Source: an uncultured Bacilli bacterium
GTDB lineage: Bacteria; Bacillota_I; Bacilli_A; RF39; UBA660
Assembly (NCBI GenBank): GCA_934162665.1
Contig: CAKPJN010000004.1
Location: forward strand, 1-64,000
Direction: 5' to 3'
Length of the DNA stretch: 64,000 bases
Under the pieces are notes generated by a model. The model was given only the letters and a program-made list of their open reading frames with translations. It was not told the origin of the DNA and made no database searches. Each line of letters opens with the position of its first letter. The first letter of the stretch is position 1. Positions 1-9,381 of this stretch are shown here, one piece after another. Both the position numbers and the translations under genes were made by a program.

Positions 1-10
1 TATATCAAAA

Positions 11-3000
11 TTATCTTTTTCTATTGTAAATCATTATTCTATTTGTTTTAGTTAAATTGCTTGATGAAATAATTTTTTTAGATTCAAACAATTTTAATAT
101 CTCTAGTAAATCTTGATTAAAATCAACTGAAAAATTATTTTTACCAATTCCTATAGATTGAAATTCAGCGTTTACTTGACATAAGTATTCTTTTGTTTGA
201 TCCATACTGATTTCTTCTATTATCTTATTTAAATAGTGATATTTTTTGTCATAAGATATATCAGAATTGAAAATCAAATTACTAGACTCTTCTTTTCTTA
301 AGTTATATTTATTATTAATTACAAGTTCATATAAGAAATCTATTTCTAATTTATCACACGTTATTAAATTATTTTCGAATAATAAAACTTTTATCAAATC
401 GCCTAATTTTGAATTTTTAATTAAATCATTTTCTATATTGCTTATATCAAATGTATCAATATTACCAATATAATATTCTTCATTCAAATTTATGAACAAT
501 ACCAATAAATCTACAGATTTATCCTTAATATAATTAAAATTATCATTATTAAATTCTAAGATATCATTATTAATTATCAATTCTAATTTTTCAAAACTAT
601 AATTAAAATCTATATCTTCCAAATTTGAAATCTTAGCATCAAATAAATTAAGATTTTTTTCTAAAGTTTCTAAATTAACAGTATCATTATTTATCAAATC
701 TATTAAAAAATTACTTTGACTTTCTAATAATTCAATATTTTCTATGCTATTAATACCATTAATTACATCAGCAAGTTGCTTAGATATTTCTTCTTCATAA
801 TTATATATACAAATTATATTATTCCAATTATATTCAAATAAATTGTTATTTAAAACAGCATCATAATAATCAGTAGATATTTCATTTAAATCTTTTATTT
901 TTATTGACTCCTTAGTTATAATTTTTAATTTTATTTCGTCTGTAATACTATCATTGTTTATTATATTTAATATTACAAATTCATCATTATTTTGTTTATC
1001 TAATTTATTATAAATGTTATTAATATATATTTCAAAATTATTATATATATATTCTTTCATATAAGACAATCTTTGATCCTCTAGAATTGATAAAAATCTT
1101 TCTAAAAATTTTTTACTGCTATTTATGATTTTTTCTAATACCAATTCTAACATATTTGAATTTATTTCATATAAATTGTTTTTCAATATAAACTCAGCAA
1201 AATCTTTTGTACATTCTTCATTAATATTATTAAATTTTATATTCAATTTAACTAATTGTTTTTTACTATCTTCATCTAATAATGAAAATACCTTATAAAA
1301 ACTTTCATGAGTTTGAATATAATTAATAAAATCGTCATCTGTATTTAATAAAAATTTTTCATTTTTTAAGAATATGACTACCCATGAATCAATATAATTT
1401 TTATTTTCACTTCTTTTTAAATAACATTTTTTCCATATATCAGTTTTTTTAGTAAGAAGACTATTTACAAAATTTTTACTACAATCAAATTTTTCTAAAT
1501 AACCATCTATAAAATTCATTTCTTCTTCTGTTATATTTTCAAATTGTAATAAAATTTTATTCCTAATATCTATATCAACCTTGTTGTTTTCATCAAAGAT
1601 ATAATTAAATAAATCATAATTTAATATGCTTTTCGATGAGTAGTCAAATATATCTAATCTATTTACAATTTCGCTTAAATTCTCCAATCGATATGAATAG
1701 GACTCCATTTTATTATCTTTTTTTACATTCTTTACAAATTGCATATCTTGTATAGTTAAGTTTCCTTCTTTAAACAAAGTGATATAGTCATAATAATCAC
1801 TTGATATAAGCCCTCTTCTTAACATAAACGATTCCAAATCATTAAGATTATCAGAAAATAAGCTTATACCATATTTATTAATTAAATTTTCAATAGGCAT
1901 TTCTTTTATTTTCTTTATACTATTTTCTATTTCGTTAATTTCTAATTGTTTGTTTCTAATATTTTCATTCTTATTAACACTTAAATTATTAATTCTTTTT
2001 ATAAAATTTTCTTTTCCATCAAAATATTCAAAGATTTGTTCTTCATCAAAATCATTGTAAGGATAGTTGCTATTTTTTAAAGTTAACCGTTCATTTTTTA
2101 TTTTATTAATATCAAAGGTATCATTTAAAAAATCACTTATATTACATTCAACATTATTAAACCTTAAATGAAGATTGTTATTTTGTACATTAGAAATGTT
2201 TGCTAAATTCATTATAAATACTTGTTTTAATTCAAGTATATTCAATAAATTTTCATCTCTTATTTCTTTAATTTCATCTAGCAATTGTTTTTTATCATTT
2301 TCTAATTTTTTCGTAAGCTCAATAACAACGTTATTTTTATTTTGAATTACATTCGGAAGTATTCCTTCACCTTTTAACAACTTAGCATATTTTTGCGGAT
2401 ATAAATTTTTATAAAATATCATAGCCAACAATTTACGATTATCTAAATCTTTATCTATAAATTTATCACTAAATAAAACAAAGTCAGCCATTATATTATT
2501 AATCGTTCTCATGTCATCTACAAACACCGAAATATTGTTAATAAATTTTTTATCTATTTCGTAATACATATTATTTTCTACATCACCATAAATTTTTCTA
2601 AATTTTTCCCATATTATTTCATTTGAATTTGATAATGAAGAAACTGGAATAATAGGAATTGTTTTATCAAAAAATTTTGTTCTTTCAGTTATATCTTCAA
2701 AAAAATCATCTTTTATTGCATATATAAAACTAATTTTTCTTGTGATTTTTGAAGATGTATTTAATAAATAGTTTAATTCTTTTAATTTTTCAATAATAAA
2801 TAACGCCTCATTAAACCTATCAATATCTTCAAAAATTACAATATCATATTCCGAGCATTGAAAGAAATAAATAATTTCATCTAAATATTTATTAAATATA
2901 GATTCAGTTTTTCCATTTATTTCTATTTCTGCATCTTTATATTTTAGTTTACTTATATAAAAATTATCTTTAATAAATTCACAAATTTTATAAATGATAA

Positions 3001-3589
3001 AAACTATAAAAAGACATATAAGTATATATAAAAAACTAGCCAAAATGTAGTTATTATATATAGTAAACGATTTAATTTTAAAATTTAAAACTTTGAGTGT
3101 TTCACTAATTCTATTAAATGGTTCAAAAAATTTATTAAAGAAATTAGGCACAAAAACAAATATACAAATTAAAAGAAGCATAATAAATATTGATGTGTTT
3201 AAAAACATTTTCGGCTTTGAATATTTAGTCAATCTCTTAAATCTTGATTGAGGTACTTTTTCTTGTTCTGTTTGATATAATAATTGTTGTAAAATACTTT
3301 TTTCAATTGTCTGATGATACTCTTCCATTTTTCTTTTTCCTATGTCTTTAGTTTTTTTGCTATACGTGCCTAAAGTTATATTTACATAATTATTTTTATC
3401 TTTAAAATATGTCTTCAAAAAACTACTTTTACCTGCTCCATAATTCCCAAATACTGCTATATTTTGAATGTCTTTATTATTCAAACTATAGTCTAATATT
3501 TCACTATACTCATCTATATCAGTTGCATCTGATGTTGGTGATAAATTAATAAAATCTTGATAATTATCTACTTTTTTTAGTTTTTCCAT
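11..3589 (-). CDS. YobI-like membrane P-loop NTPase
   Basis: A 1192-residue protein starting at the ATG at 3589, which has an AAGGAAG Shine-Dalgarno; an in-frame ATG 33 bases upstream has none. Residues 48-56 are a Walker A motif (GNYGAGKSS), two hydrophobic helices lie at about 129-150 and 181-203, and DIVIFEDIDRF at 249-259 is Walker B-like. The NLSPT near residue 16 followed by a P-loop is typical of the YobI family, KAP-like NTPases inserted in the membrane. The rest is a long, Asn/Ile-rich, mostly helical region with no recognisable domain. The function of the family is not established; a role in phage defence or signalling is speculation. It is monocistronic, next to an accessory island, and its stop is 10 bases from the window edge. 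Confidence 0.8.
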   Translation of the reverse strand: MEKLKKVDNYQDFINLSPTSDATDIDEYSEILDYSLNNKDIQNIAVFGNYGAGKSSFLKTYFKDKNNYVNITLGTYSKKTKDIGKRKMEEYHQTIEKSILQQLLYQTEQEKVPQSRFKRLTKYSKPKMFLNTSIFIMLLLICIFVFVPNFFNKFFEPFNRISETLKVLNFKIKSFTIYNNYILASFLYILICLFIVFIIYKICEFIKDNFYISKLKYKDAEIEINGKTESIFNKYLDEIIYFFQCSEYDIVIFEDIDRFNEALFIIEKLKELNYLLNTSSKITRKISFIYAIKDDFFEDITERTKFFDKTIPIIPVSSLSNSNEIIWEKFRKIYGDVENNMYYEIDKKFINNISVFVDDMRTINNIMADFVLFSDKFIDKDLDNRKLLAMIFYKNLYPQKYAKLLKGEGILPNVIQNKNNVVIELTKKLENDKKQLLDEIKEIRDENLLNILELKQVFIMNLANISNVQNNNLHLRFNNVECNISDFLNDTFDINKIKNERLTLKNSNYPYNDFDEEQIFEYFDGKENFIKRINNLSVNKNENIRNKQLEINEIENSIKKIKEMPIENLINKYGISLFSDNLNDLESFMLRRGLISSDYYDYITLFKEGNLTIQDMQFVKNVKKDNKMESYSYRLENLSEIVNRLDIFDYSSKSILNYDLFNYIFDENNKVDIDIRNKILLQFENITEEEMNFIDGYLEKFDCSKNFVNSLLTKKTDIWKKCYLKRSENKNYIDSWVVIFLKNEKFLLNTDDDFINYIQTHESFYKVFSLLDEDSKKQLVKLNIKFNNINEECTKDFAEFILKNNLYEINSNMLELVLEKIINSSKKFLERFLSILEDQRLSYMKEYIYNNFEIYINNIYNKLDKQNNDEFVILNIINNDSITDEIKLKIITKESIKIKDLNEISTDYYDAVLNNNLFEYNWNNIICIYNYEEEISKQLADVINGINSIENIELLESQSNFLIDLINNDTVNLETLEKNLNLFDAKISNLEDIDFNYSFEKLELIINNDILEFNNDNFNYIKDKSVDLLVLFINLNEEYYIGNIDTFDISNIENDLIKNSKLGDLIKVLLFENNLITCDKLEIDFLYELVINNKYNLRKEESSNLIFNSDISYDKKYHYLNKIIEEISMDQTKEYLCQVNAEFQSIGIGKNNFSVDFNQDLLEILKLFESKKIISSSNLTKTNRIMIYNRKR

Positions 3590-3707
3590 TATCTTCACTT
3601 CCTTACTGCGAAAAAACGCCAATACAAAAACTTATAAAATAAGCCTGTACTAGCGCTTCCCTTTTATGTATACTATTATATCATAAATCCAATTATTTTT
3701 ATTATTA

Positions 3708-3770
3708 AATGACACAATGACACATTGTTTGTTAGTACCCTACTCACATTTATAATGTCATAGTGTCATT
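3708..3770. repeat. Imperfect inverted repeat
   Basis: Arm 3708-3726 (AATGACACAATGACACATT) pairs with arm 3754-3770 when the latter is read on the other strand (AATGACACTATGACATT), leaving about 27 bases between them. The right arm overlaps the last codons and stop of the transporter gene ending at 3750. It could be a terminator-like stem for that gene or a repeat at the island edge. There is no following T-run, so it is not a typical intrinsic terminator. Confidence 0.45.
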
Positions 3771-4967
3771 ATTCAGTATTGATTTCTTTTTAATAACACA
3801 ACCTGTTTTATCAATTTTAAAATTATGACCAAACATTATACTAACTGTTATAAATTGATAAACTGATGAACACACTTGTCCTATTCCTGTACAAAATGGT
3901 GTTTTTAATAACGAAATAAACATTCTAAGTATTGATGCTATTATCTTATTTGATGTAATTTTAAATGCTGAATATTCTAATTGTAAACAACAAGTTTTAA
4001 TTCTATATATTGGATATATTAAGAAATTTACTATTTCAAAAGAAAAATATATCATTGTAATTTTAAAATCTAAATCATAAAATCTAAATAAAAATGCAAA
4101 CATCATTAAACTTGTTCCAAATAATATTCCTAATAATTTATAAGCATTGTTTCTATGTTCAATATAATTAAACTTTCTTTTACTAATATCTATTGTTGCT
4201 GCCTCTTTTATAGCATCAAATGTATCCCACTGTGTATCAGTTATTAGTGCTATAAAAGTCAAAGCAGTTGCATACGTTTCTCCATATTCTAAGGCATTAG
4301 ATAATCCAAATAAGAATATTAAAAAGAATGCAATATTATTGAATAACTCAACTGAATCATATTTTATACACTTTAATACATTAATATTAAATTTAAACTT
4401 ATTACCATTTTTAATATAAATATACAAAGTATATATCGCTAATGGAATTAATGTTGTTGAAATTATAATAACTTGATTTTTTGTTATTAAAGCTGTTCCA
4501 ATTAATAATATAAAATTTAATAAATTAAATACTAATGAATGCTTATTTGCTAATTTATTTTTTTCTTCATAATATAACTTATCTTGCATCATTGCAAATT
4601 CTAAACAAATGAATAGTTGTAATATTGAATATATAGTAAAGTTTTTATATGTACTTATATCCATATTCATAAAATTAATATAATTATCTACATTTAATAG
4701 AATTATAGTAAAAATAATTATAGACACAATGGTTCCTAACATTAAGCCTGACATTACTGCATTTTCATTTTTATCTTTTTCTTTACTTATATTAGCCCCA
4801 GTAGAAAATATAGACTTAATTATATAATATATAAATTGTAATGGATAGGTTAAAGTAAATATATTAATTAAATTCTTATCAACTATTATTCCAAGTAGAA
4901 ACCAAGATATTATTGGTATAAATGATAATAGTGATAAATCAAAACTAATTCTTAATAATCTTTTCAT
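3750..4967 (-). CDS. MATE/polysaccharide-exporter-like membrane transporter
   Basis: A 405-residue, highly hydrophobic protein with about ten to twelve membrane segments. The first helix begins near residue 9, and the overall pattern suggests a multidrug/oligosaccharide-lipid/polysaccharide exporter fold (MATE-like). I see no signature beyond hydrophobicity and length; MATE proteins are usually about 450 residues. It is the last gene of the XRE-headed operon, 16 bases after the HAD phosphatase gene. The substrate is unknown; it may export whatever the upstream phosphatases and acetyltransferases act on, which is inference from context. Confidence 0.6.
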   Translation of the reverse strand: MKRLLRISFDLSLLSFIPIISWFLLGIIVDKNLINIFTLTYPLQFIYYIIKSIFSTGANISKEKDKNENAVMSGLMLGTIVSIIIFTIILLNVDNYINFMNMDISTYKNFTIYSILQLFICLEFAMMQDKLYYEEKNKLANKHSLVFNLLNFILLIGTALITKNQVIIISTTLIPLAIYTLYIYIKNGNKFKFNINVLKCIKYDSVELFNNIAFFLIFLFGLSNALEYGETYATALTFIALITDTQWDTFDAIKEAATIDISKRKFNYIEHRNNAYKLLGILFGTSLMMFAFLFRFYDLDFKITMIYFSFEIVNFLIYPIYRIKTCCLQLEYSAFKITSNKIIASILRMFISLLKTPFCTGIGQVCSSVYQFITVSIMFGHNFKIDKTGCVIKKKSILNNDTMTL

Positions 4968-4983
4968 ACTTCAATTTTCCTAC

Positions 4984-5454
4984 TCATTCTGTAAAAGAAC
5001 TAGGATGATATGCTGTTATTCCCATTTCTTCTGCTTTTCTTAAAACATCTATTCTATCATCTACAAATACTGTTTGTTTTATATCAATGTTATAGTGTTT
5101 ACAATATTCAATTATAACTTCTGGTTTTAATAATGTAGAACATATAAAAAATACATTTTCTCTTTTTACATTTGGATAATGTTCAGATAGCCATTTATAT
5201 TTTTGTTCTATTTCAGTATTAGTTGTAACTGCACCTAAAATAAGTATTTTATTACTGTCCAAATTTTCTATAACTCTTTGCATTGTTTTAAGTGGTCTAG
5301 CCTTATAAAATAAATCATTAAACAATAAATCTTCAAGCGATTGACATCCAAGTTCAGAACATCCGCCGCCATATAATCTATCTTTATATCTATACTCAGA
5401 CAATGTTCCATCAACATCAAAAAATACATATTTCTCTTTTAAATTTTCTATCAT
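4984..5454 (-). CDS. HAD-superfamily phosphatase
   Basis: A 156-residue HAD hydrolase. DVDGT at residues 13-17 holds the nucleophile and acid/base aspartates, TT at 77-78 is the likely motif II, K110 the likely motif III lysine and VDD at 131-133 the Mg-binding motif IV. It is a short, cap-less or small-cap form. GGAG followed by eight bases precedes the ATG, and this Shine-Dalgarno overlaps the stop of the upstream 2H-type gene (5461), so the two are probably translationally coupled. The substrate is unknown. It is one of three phosphatase-type enzymes in this operon. Confidence 0.85.
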   Translation of the reverse strand: MIENLKEKYVFFDVDGTLSEYRYKDRLYGGGCSELGCQSLEDLLFNDLFYKARPLKTMQRVIENLDSNKILILGAVTTNTEIEQKYKWLSEHYPNVKRENVFFICSTLLKPEVIIEYCKHYNIDIKQTVFVDDRIDVLRKAEEMGITAYHPSSFTE

Positions 5455-5460
5455 ATTATT

Positions 5461-6011
5461 TTACTCCTTTATACTAATTTCTTTAATCATATCTCCTGGA
5501 TAGTCGTATAAAACTAATTCATCAAATACAAGCCTAAATGGCTTAAAATTAAATTCTATCTCTTCCTTTATTTTATTAACTAATTCTTCATCTTTATCAA
5601 TATGTAATGTCATATGAAAAGTAAATTTATCTGGATCATAATTCTCTCCAGGAATTTGTAAAAAGAATTTTTTTGTAATTCTTTTATATCTTTATTTTCT
5701 TCTATGGAAAAGTATAATACAAAACTATTATTTCGCCCATTCATTATTCTTATATCGTTATTTTTTAATTTTATTTTATTCATTTTTATATCACTAGCAA
5801 TATTTAATAACTTACTTTCATTTTGTTTATCAGTAGTAAATATTGTAAAGTGATATGGCAAATTATCAATTTCATTTCTCAATTCATCATCAATCCCATA
5901 AGGTACTTTACACATATGATAATTAATATTCTTTAGTTGATCATTTATTTTATTTAGTTCTTTTTCTTTGAATTTTGCTATTAATGTAATTCTACTCATT
6001 GATAACCGCAT
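5461..6011 (-). pseudogene. 2'-5' RNA ligase-like 2H phosphoesterase, frameshifted
   Basis: Two HxT motifs define the 2H phosphoesterase/LigT fold. The first, HFT, is at residues 54-56 of the upstream frame. The second, HMT, is in a different frame near 5607-5615, followed by a C-terminal half that ends at the TAA at 5461-5463. The frames join at the T7 run (A7 on the coding strand) at 5668-5674: one more A restores a continuous protein of about 180 residues through the PGENYDPDKF and FTFHMTLH segments. As read, translation stops at 5610. The start at 6011 has AAGGAAG upstream and overlaps the end of the MFS gene by 20 bases. Family members act on cyclic phosphodiesters or 2'-5' bonds; the substrate here is unknown. 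It may be true decay, slippage or a base-calling error. Confidence 0.8.
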
Positions 6012-7188
6012 CTTTCTTCCTTAAACTTATTAAATAATAGGCTATACTAATTTGAAATATCATAAACAAAGCTGACAATCCAAACATATATTTTAATCCT
6101 ATTTCATACATCATTCCACAAAGAAACACACCTATCGATTCTCCTAAAAATCTTATAATATGACACATATTTGAAAAACTTAATTGATATCTATTTTCAA
6201 GTCTATTTATATATACTGCATCACAAATATTTTCATATGCTGTAGATATAAAAATTGACCAAGATATTGCTATTATAGTAATAAGTAAATTATTAGAAAC
6301 AAAAGCTAAAATATACCATAAAAACCTTATCCCAAATTTTAATGTTATCGTTAAATAATCATTTTTTGGTGTTAAATATTTTAAAGCAATTATTCCAAAT
6401 ACATCTGCTAATAATCCAATTACTAACAAATATACTGTTGCCATATTATCACTAAATTTAAAATAATTTGTTAATGTTAACATTTTTAAACCCAATGCAG
6501 TTGACATAGCAATAGTACCAATCAATGTATATATTAAATATAAATACATAATTTTACTTTTTAATACAATTTTTAAACAAGAACTTTTGTCTTTGTTTAT
6601 TTCATTACTTGTATCTATTCTCATTGTCATTATTATAAAAATAGAAATTAATAGAAATATATTTGAAATTATTAAACAAACATTATAATTAATTAAAATT
6701 CCAGAAATAGTCTTTCCAATAAAAATACCACCAAATAATATTCCGATGTCCCTAAACAAATATTCTGTTAGTCTTCTCTTGCTATATATAGTACCATTTT
6801 TAGTAAGTGTTGTTATTAACGGATAAATACTTGTTATGGTTATGTATTCTGTGACAATATCAATTATTATCAAGATATTGATTAGCAATAATAAATTTGA
6901 ATTATTTAAAATATATAAGAACAACATATTAACAAATTTTAAAATAAGAACAATTGTTAATGTGTTTTTTAATTTATTTAATTTTACATATTTACCAATT
7001 AGTGCTATTGCTATTACACTTATCAATGTACCTAGGCTTATGATATTACTAATATTTGAAACAGAAAATGAGTTATCTTCTAACCATAATTGCCTAAAAT
7101 TATTCCATAATCCAATAGAAATACTAAAAAAAGCTAACATTAATAATATTTTATTTTCATTTTTGTTGAAAACTTTTTTAACCATCAC
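5992..7188 (-). CDS. MFS transporter
   Basis: A 398-residue protein with about twelve membrane helices and a central charged loop near residue 190 (SNEINKDKSS), the usual 6+6 layout of the major facilitator superfamily. Family members are proton-coupled exporters or importers of small solutes; no substrate can be read from the sequence. The GTG at 7188 and the ATG at 7185 are both possible starts behind a GAGGAG motif that overlaps the stop of the upstream HAD-GNAT gene. Its 3' end overlaps the 2H-type gene. It is the second transporter of this operon, the other being the MATE-like protein at its end. Confidence 0.8.
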   Translation of the reverse strand: MMVKKVFNKNENKILLMLAFFSISIGLWNNFRQLWLEDNSFSVSNISNIISLGTLISVIAIALIGKYVKLNKLKNTLTIVLILKFVNMLFLYILNNSNLLLLINILIIIDIVTEYITITSIYPLITTLTKNGTIYSKRRLTEYLFRDIGILFGGIFIGKTISGILINYNVCLIISNIFLLISIFIIMTMRIDTSNEINKDKSSCLKIVLKSKIMYLYLIYTLIGTIAMSTALGLKMLTLTNYFKFSDNMATVYLLVIGLLADVFGIIALKYLTPKNDYLTITLKFGIRFLWYILAFVSNNLLITIIAISWSIFISTAYENICDAVYINRLENRYQLSFSNMCHIIRFLGESIGVFLCGMMYEIGLKYMFGLSALFMIFQISIAYYLISLRKKDAVINE

Positions 7189-7190
7189 TG

Positions 7191-8255
7191 CTATTCTCCT
7201 CTATCTACTTTCTTTACAAAAAAATCATCGTCATCTGCATAATGCATTTTTATGGGTAAACTTTCAACCTGTTTAAAATTATTTTTAATGTAAAACTTAT
7301 GTGCTTCTTTTAAAACTTTACCACAAGCAAGATTTATTTCTTCTATTTTAGTTTGTTCTTTTACATAATTGTAAAACATTTTATAAAGACGATTCCCTAT
7401 TCCTAATTTTTGATATTCTTTATTTACATAGAATCTTTTCAATATTCCATATTTATTTCTATTTTCAATAGCAATACTTCCAACTATTTTATCACTTTTC
7501 ACATCTATTGCTAACCAAAAGTTACCACTATTTTTTATATAATATTCTTCAATATTAGATACATCTGGTCTTTCTTTATAAGGTCTACCTATAGAGTTAT
7601 GCATACATTCATTAATAAATGAACATATTTCATCTTTATATTTTTCTTGATATTGAATAATCTTAATTATATTATTATTTTTTATATATTCATATATTTC
7701 TTGCCAATTATCAATACTTTTTATTCCTCTATCATTTTTATTTCCAATAATGATAGTATCAATTCCCAAATTATCAACATTTAAACAATTACTTATGCTA
7801 TCATCAATCAATAAATCAATATTATTTTCTATACATGCTTTTCCTTTATCTCTAGCATTAACAATTAATTTATCATAGTAAATTAAATTTTTTTCAAGCC
7901 ATTCCTTGCTTTGTAAATATGGATCTTCATGAAATTCTTTATCTCTTGCAGTAATAATATATATTTCATTACCATCATTATGTAACTTATTTATTACTTC
8001 AACACAATTTTCTCTTGGAATAGCATTATCAGTTATTTCTTCTTGTATTGTTCCTAAAAAATACTTTAGTTCTTCATAATTAAAATTAAATAATTTTTGA
8101 TAAATATTTCCATTGTTATTGTTATATATATCAACAATATTATAATCTATATTTTTTACATCTTTATTTAAACTTTTAGCATACTGTATTGCAGCACTTG
8201 TAAGTTTATCTTTTATGTTAGTCATAGTATCGTCTATATCTATTCCTATTCGCAT
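7191..8255 (-). CDS. Fusion: HAD 5'-nucleotidase-like + GNAT acetyltransferase
   Basis: A 354-residue two-domain protein. The N-terminal part (about 1-195) is a HAD domain related to 5'(3')-deoxyribonucleotidases, with DIDDT at residues 6-10 as the catalytic motif and a later IDDS Mg-binding motif. The C-terminal part (about 200-354) is a GNAT fold with the acetyl-CoA loop QKLGIGNRLY. I chose the ATG at 8255, preceded by AGGTG and six bases; the in-frame GTG at 8264 lies within the Shine-Dalgarno. The gene sits two bases from the MFS gene and directly after a second GNAT gene. A fused phosphatase and N-acetyltransferase suggests two steps on one phosphorylated amine-bearing substrate, which is inference. 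Confidence 0.85.
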   Translation of the reverse strand: MRIGIDIDDTMTNIKDKLTSAAIQYAKSLNKDVKNIDYNIVDIYNNNNGNIYQKLFNFNYEELKYFLGTIQEEITDNAIPRENCVEVINKLHNDGNEIYIITARDKEFHEDPYLQSKEWLEKNLIYYDKLIVNARDKGKACIENNIDLLIDDSISNCLNVDNLGIDTIIIGNKNDRGIKSIDNWQEIYEYIKNNNIIKIIQYQEKYKDEICSFINECMHNSIGRPYKERPDVSNIEEYYIKNSGNFWLAIDVKSDKIVGSIAIENRNKYGILKRFYVNKEYQKLGIGNRLYKMFYNYVKEQTKIEEINLACGKVLKEAHKFYIKNNFKQVESLPIKMHYADDDDFFVKKVDRGE

Positions 8256-8264
8256 ATAATTCAC

Positions 8265-8825
8265 CTACTTCAATTTAATCTTATAAACATTAAAAATTTT
8301 ACTTATTATAAATCTTAAAATTTTAGAACTTGTCATCATTGTATATCTTTTTTCTAATATTTCTTTAGTTATATTTAAATTACTATTGTTACACAATAAT
8401 TCATATTCAACATTATTATCTACAATATACTTATTAGTACCAACAAATTCATTTATTAAATAAAATTGTTTTCTTTTGTTTTTAATATCAAATACCTTTT
8501 CATTTACTTTTTCAATGCTCAACAAAACATTTTTGTAACTTTTATTTAGATTTTTTAATATTTCTGAACCATATCCATTATTTCTTTGATTTTTTTCAAT
8601 GGCAAAATACATTAAATAAGCAATATTATCATATTCAATAATGTATTGAAAACCAATTACTTTATCTTTGTTATATATTACATTAAACTTTACATTCTTT
8701 TCTTTAGAACATTTTTTTAGTAACCAAAATGGAAATCTTTCATCTTTATCAAATGATTCATAATACAATTTTTTTATCAATTTCTTATCACTAGATGACA
8801 TAAAAGCAACATAATTAAAATCCAT
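8265..8825 (-). CDS. GNAT-family N-acetyltransferase
   Basis: A 186-residue protein with the GNAT acetyl-CoA-binding loop QRNNGYGSEIL at residues 80-90, after a strand with LMYFAIEKN, the usual motif A arrangement. The N-terminal half (KLYYESFDKDERFPFWLL) resembles the helix-rich acceptor-binding part of several small-molecule acetyltransferases. It probably transfers an acetyl group from acetyl-CoA to an amine; the acceptor is unknown. It lies nine bases upstream of the HAD-GNAT fusion and eight bases after the histidine phosphatase gene, so the operon carries two acetyltransferase domains in consecutive genes. Confidence 0.8.
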   Translation of the reverse strand: MDFNYVAFMSSSDKKLIKKLYYESFDKDERFPFWLLKKCSKEKNVKFNVIYNKDKVIGFQYIIEYDNIAYLMYFAIEKNQRNNGYGSEILKNLNKSYKNVLLSIEKVNEKVFDIKNKRKQFYLINEFVGTNKYIVDNNVEYELLCNNSNLNITKEILEKRYTMMTSSKILRFIISKIFNVYKIKLK

Positions 8826-8833
8826 ATTAACAC

Positions 8834-9358
8834 CTACAGTTCATACATCTTTATTTCACAGTTTTTAAGTCCTCTATTTAAAAACTTACCATCTTGTATT
8901 CCATCAAAATATCCACTAAAAGCTTTTGAAATTCCACTATGTGCTACTATTAATACACTTTCATAATCATTTGTTTTTAATTCATCTAAAAAATTATATA
9001 CTCTTTTGAAAAATTCTTGAATATTTTCACTTGTTCCATATTGTATTTTTGTATAATAGTTCCAATATTCTTCTCTATTTGTAACTTCTAGAGGTTGCCC
9101 ACTTAAATCTCCTGGATTTCTTTCTTCCAATCTATTATCAATTAAAATATCTTTATTTTTAAAATTAATTATTTCTGCAGTGTGCTTTGCTCTTATTAAT
9201 GGTGAAGAAATAATCATATCATACTCTAAATCTTTGATTTTACTTTTTAATGTTTCTGCTTGTATTACACCATTATTATTTAAATCTTCATTTTCATTAT
9301 TATATATTTTTAATGCATTATGAGGTACTTCACCATGTCTAACTATATATACTTTCAC
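8834..9358 (-). CDS. Histidine phosphatase family protein (phosphoglycerate mutase-like)
   Basis: A 174-residue member of the histidine phosphatase (branch 1) superfamily. RHG at residues 7-9 carries the histidine that becomes phosphorylated, R56 in SSPLIRAKHTAE is the second phosphate pocket arginine, and H140 in VAHSG is the second catalytic histidine. The length fits small broad-specificity or metabolite phosphatases (CobC/PhoE-like) rather than glycolytic mutase (about 230-250). The gene is the first structural gene after the XRE regulator, 23 bases downstream of it. The substrate is unknown. Confidence 0.88.
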   Translation of the reverse strand: MKVYIVRHGEVPHNALKIYNNENEDLNNNGVIQAETLKSKIKDLEYDMIISSPLIRAKHTAEIINFKNKDILIDNRLEERNPGDLSGQPLEVTNREEYWNYYTKIQYGTSENIQEFFKRVYNFLDELKTNDYESVLIVAHSGISKAFSGYFDGIQDGKFLNRGLKNCEIKMYEL

Positions 9359-9381
9359 TTACTTTCCTACTTTCTGACAAT

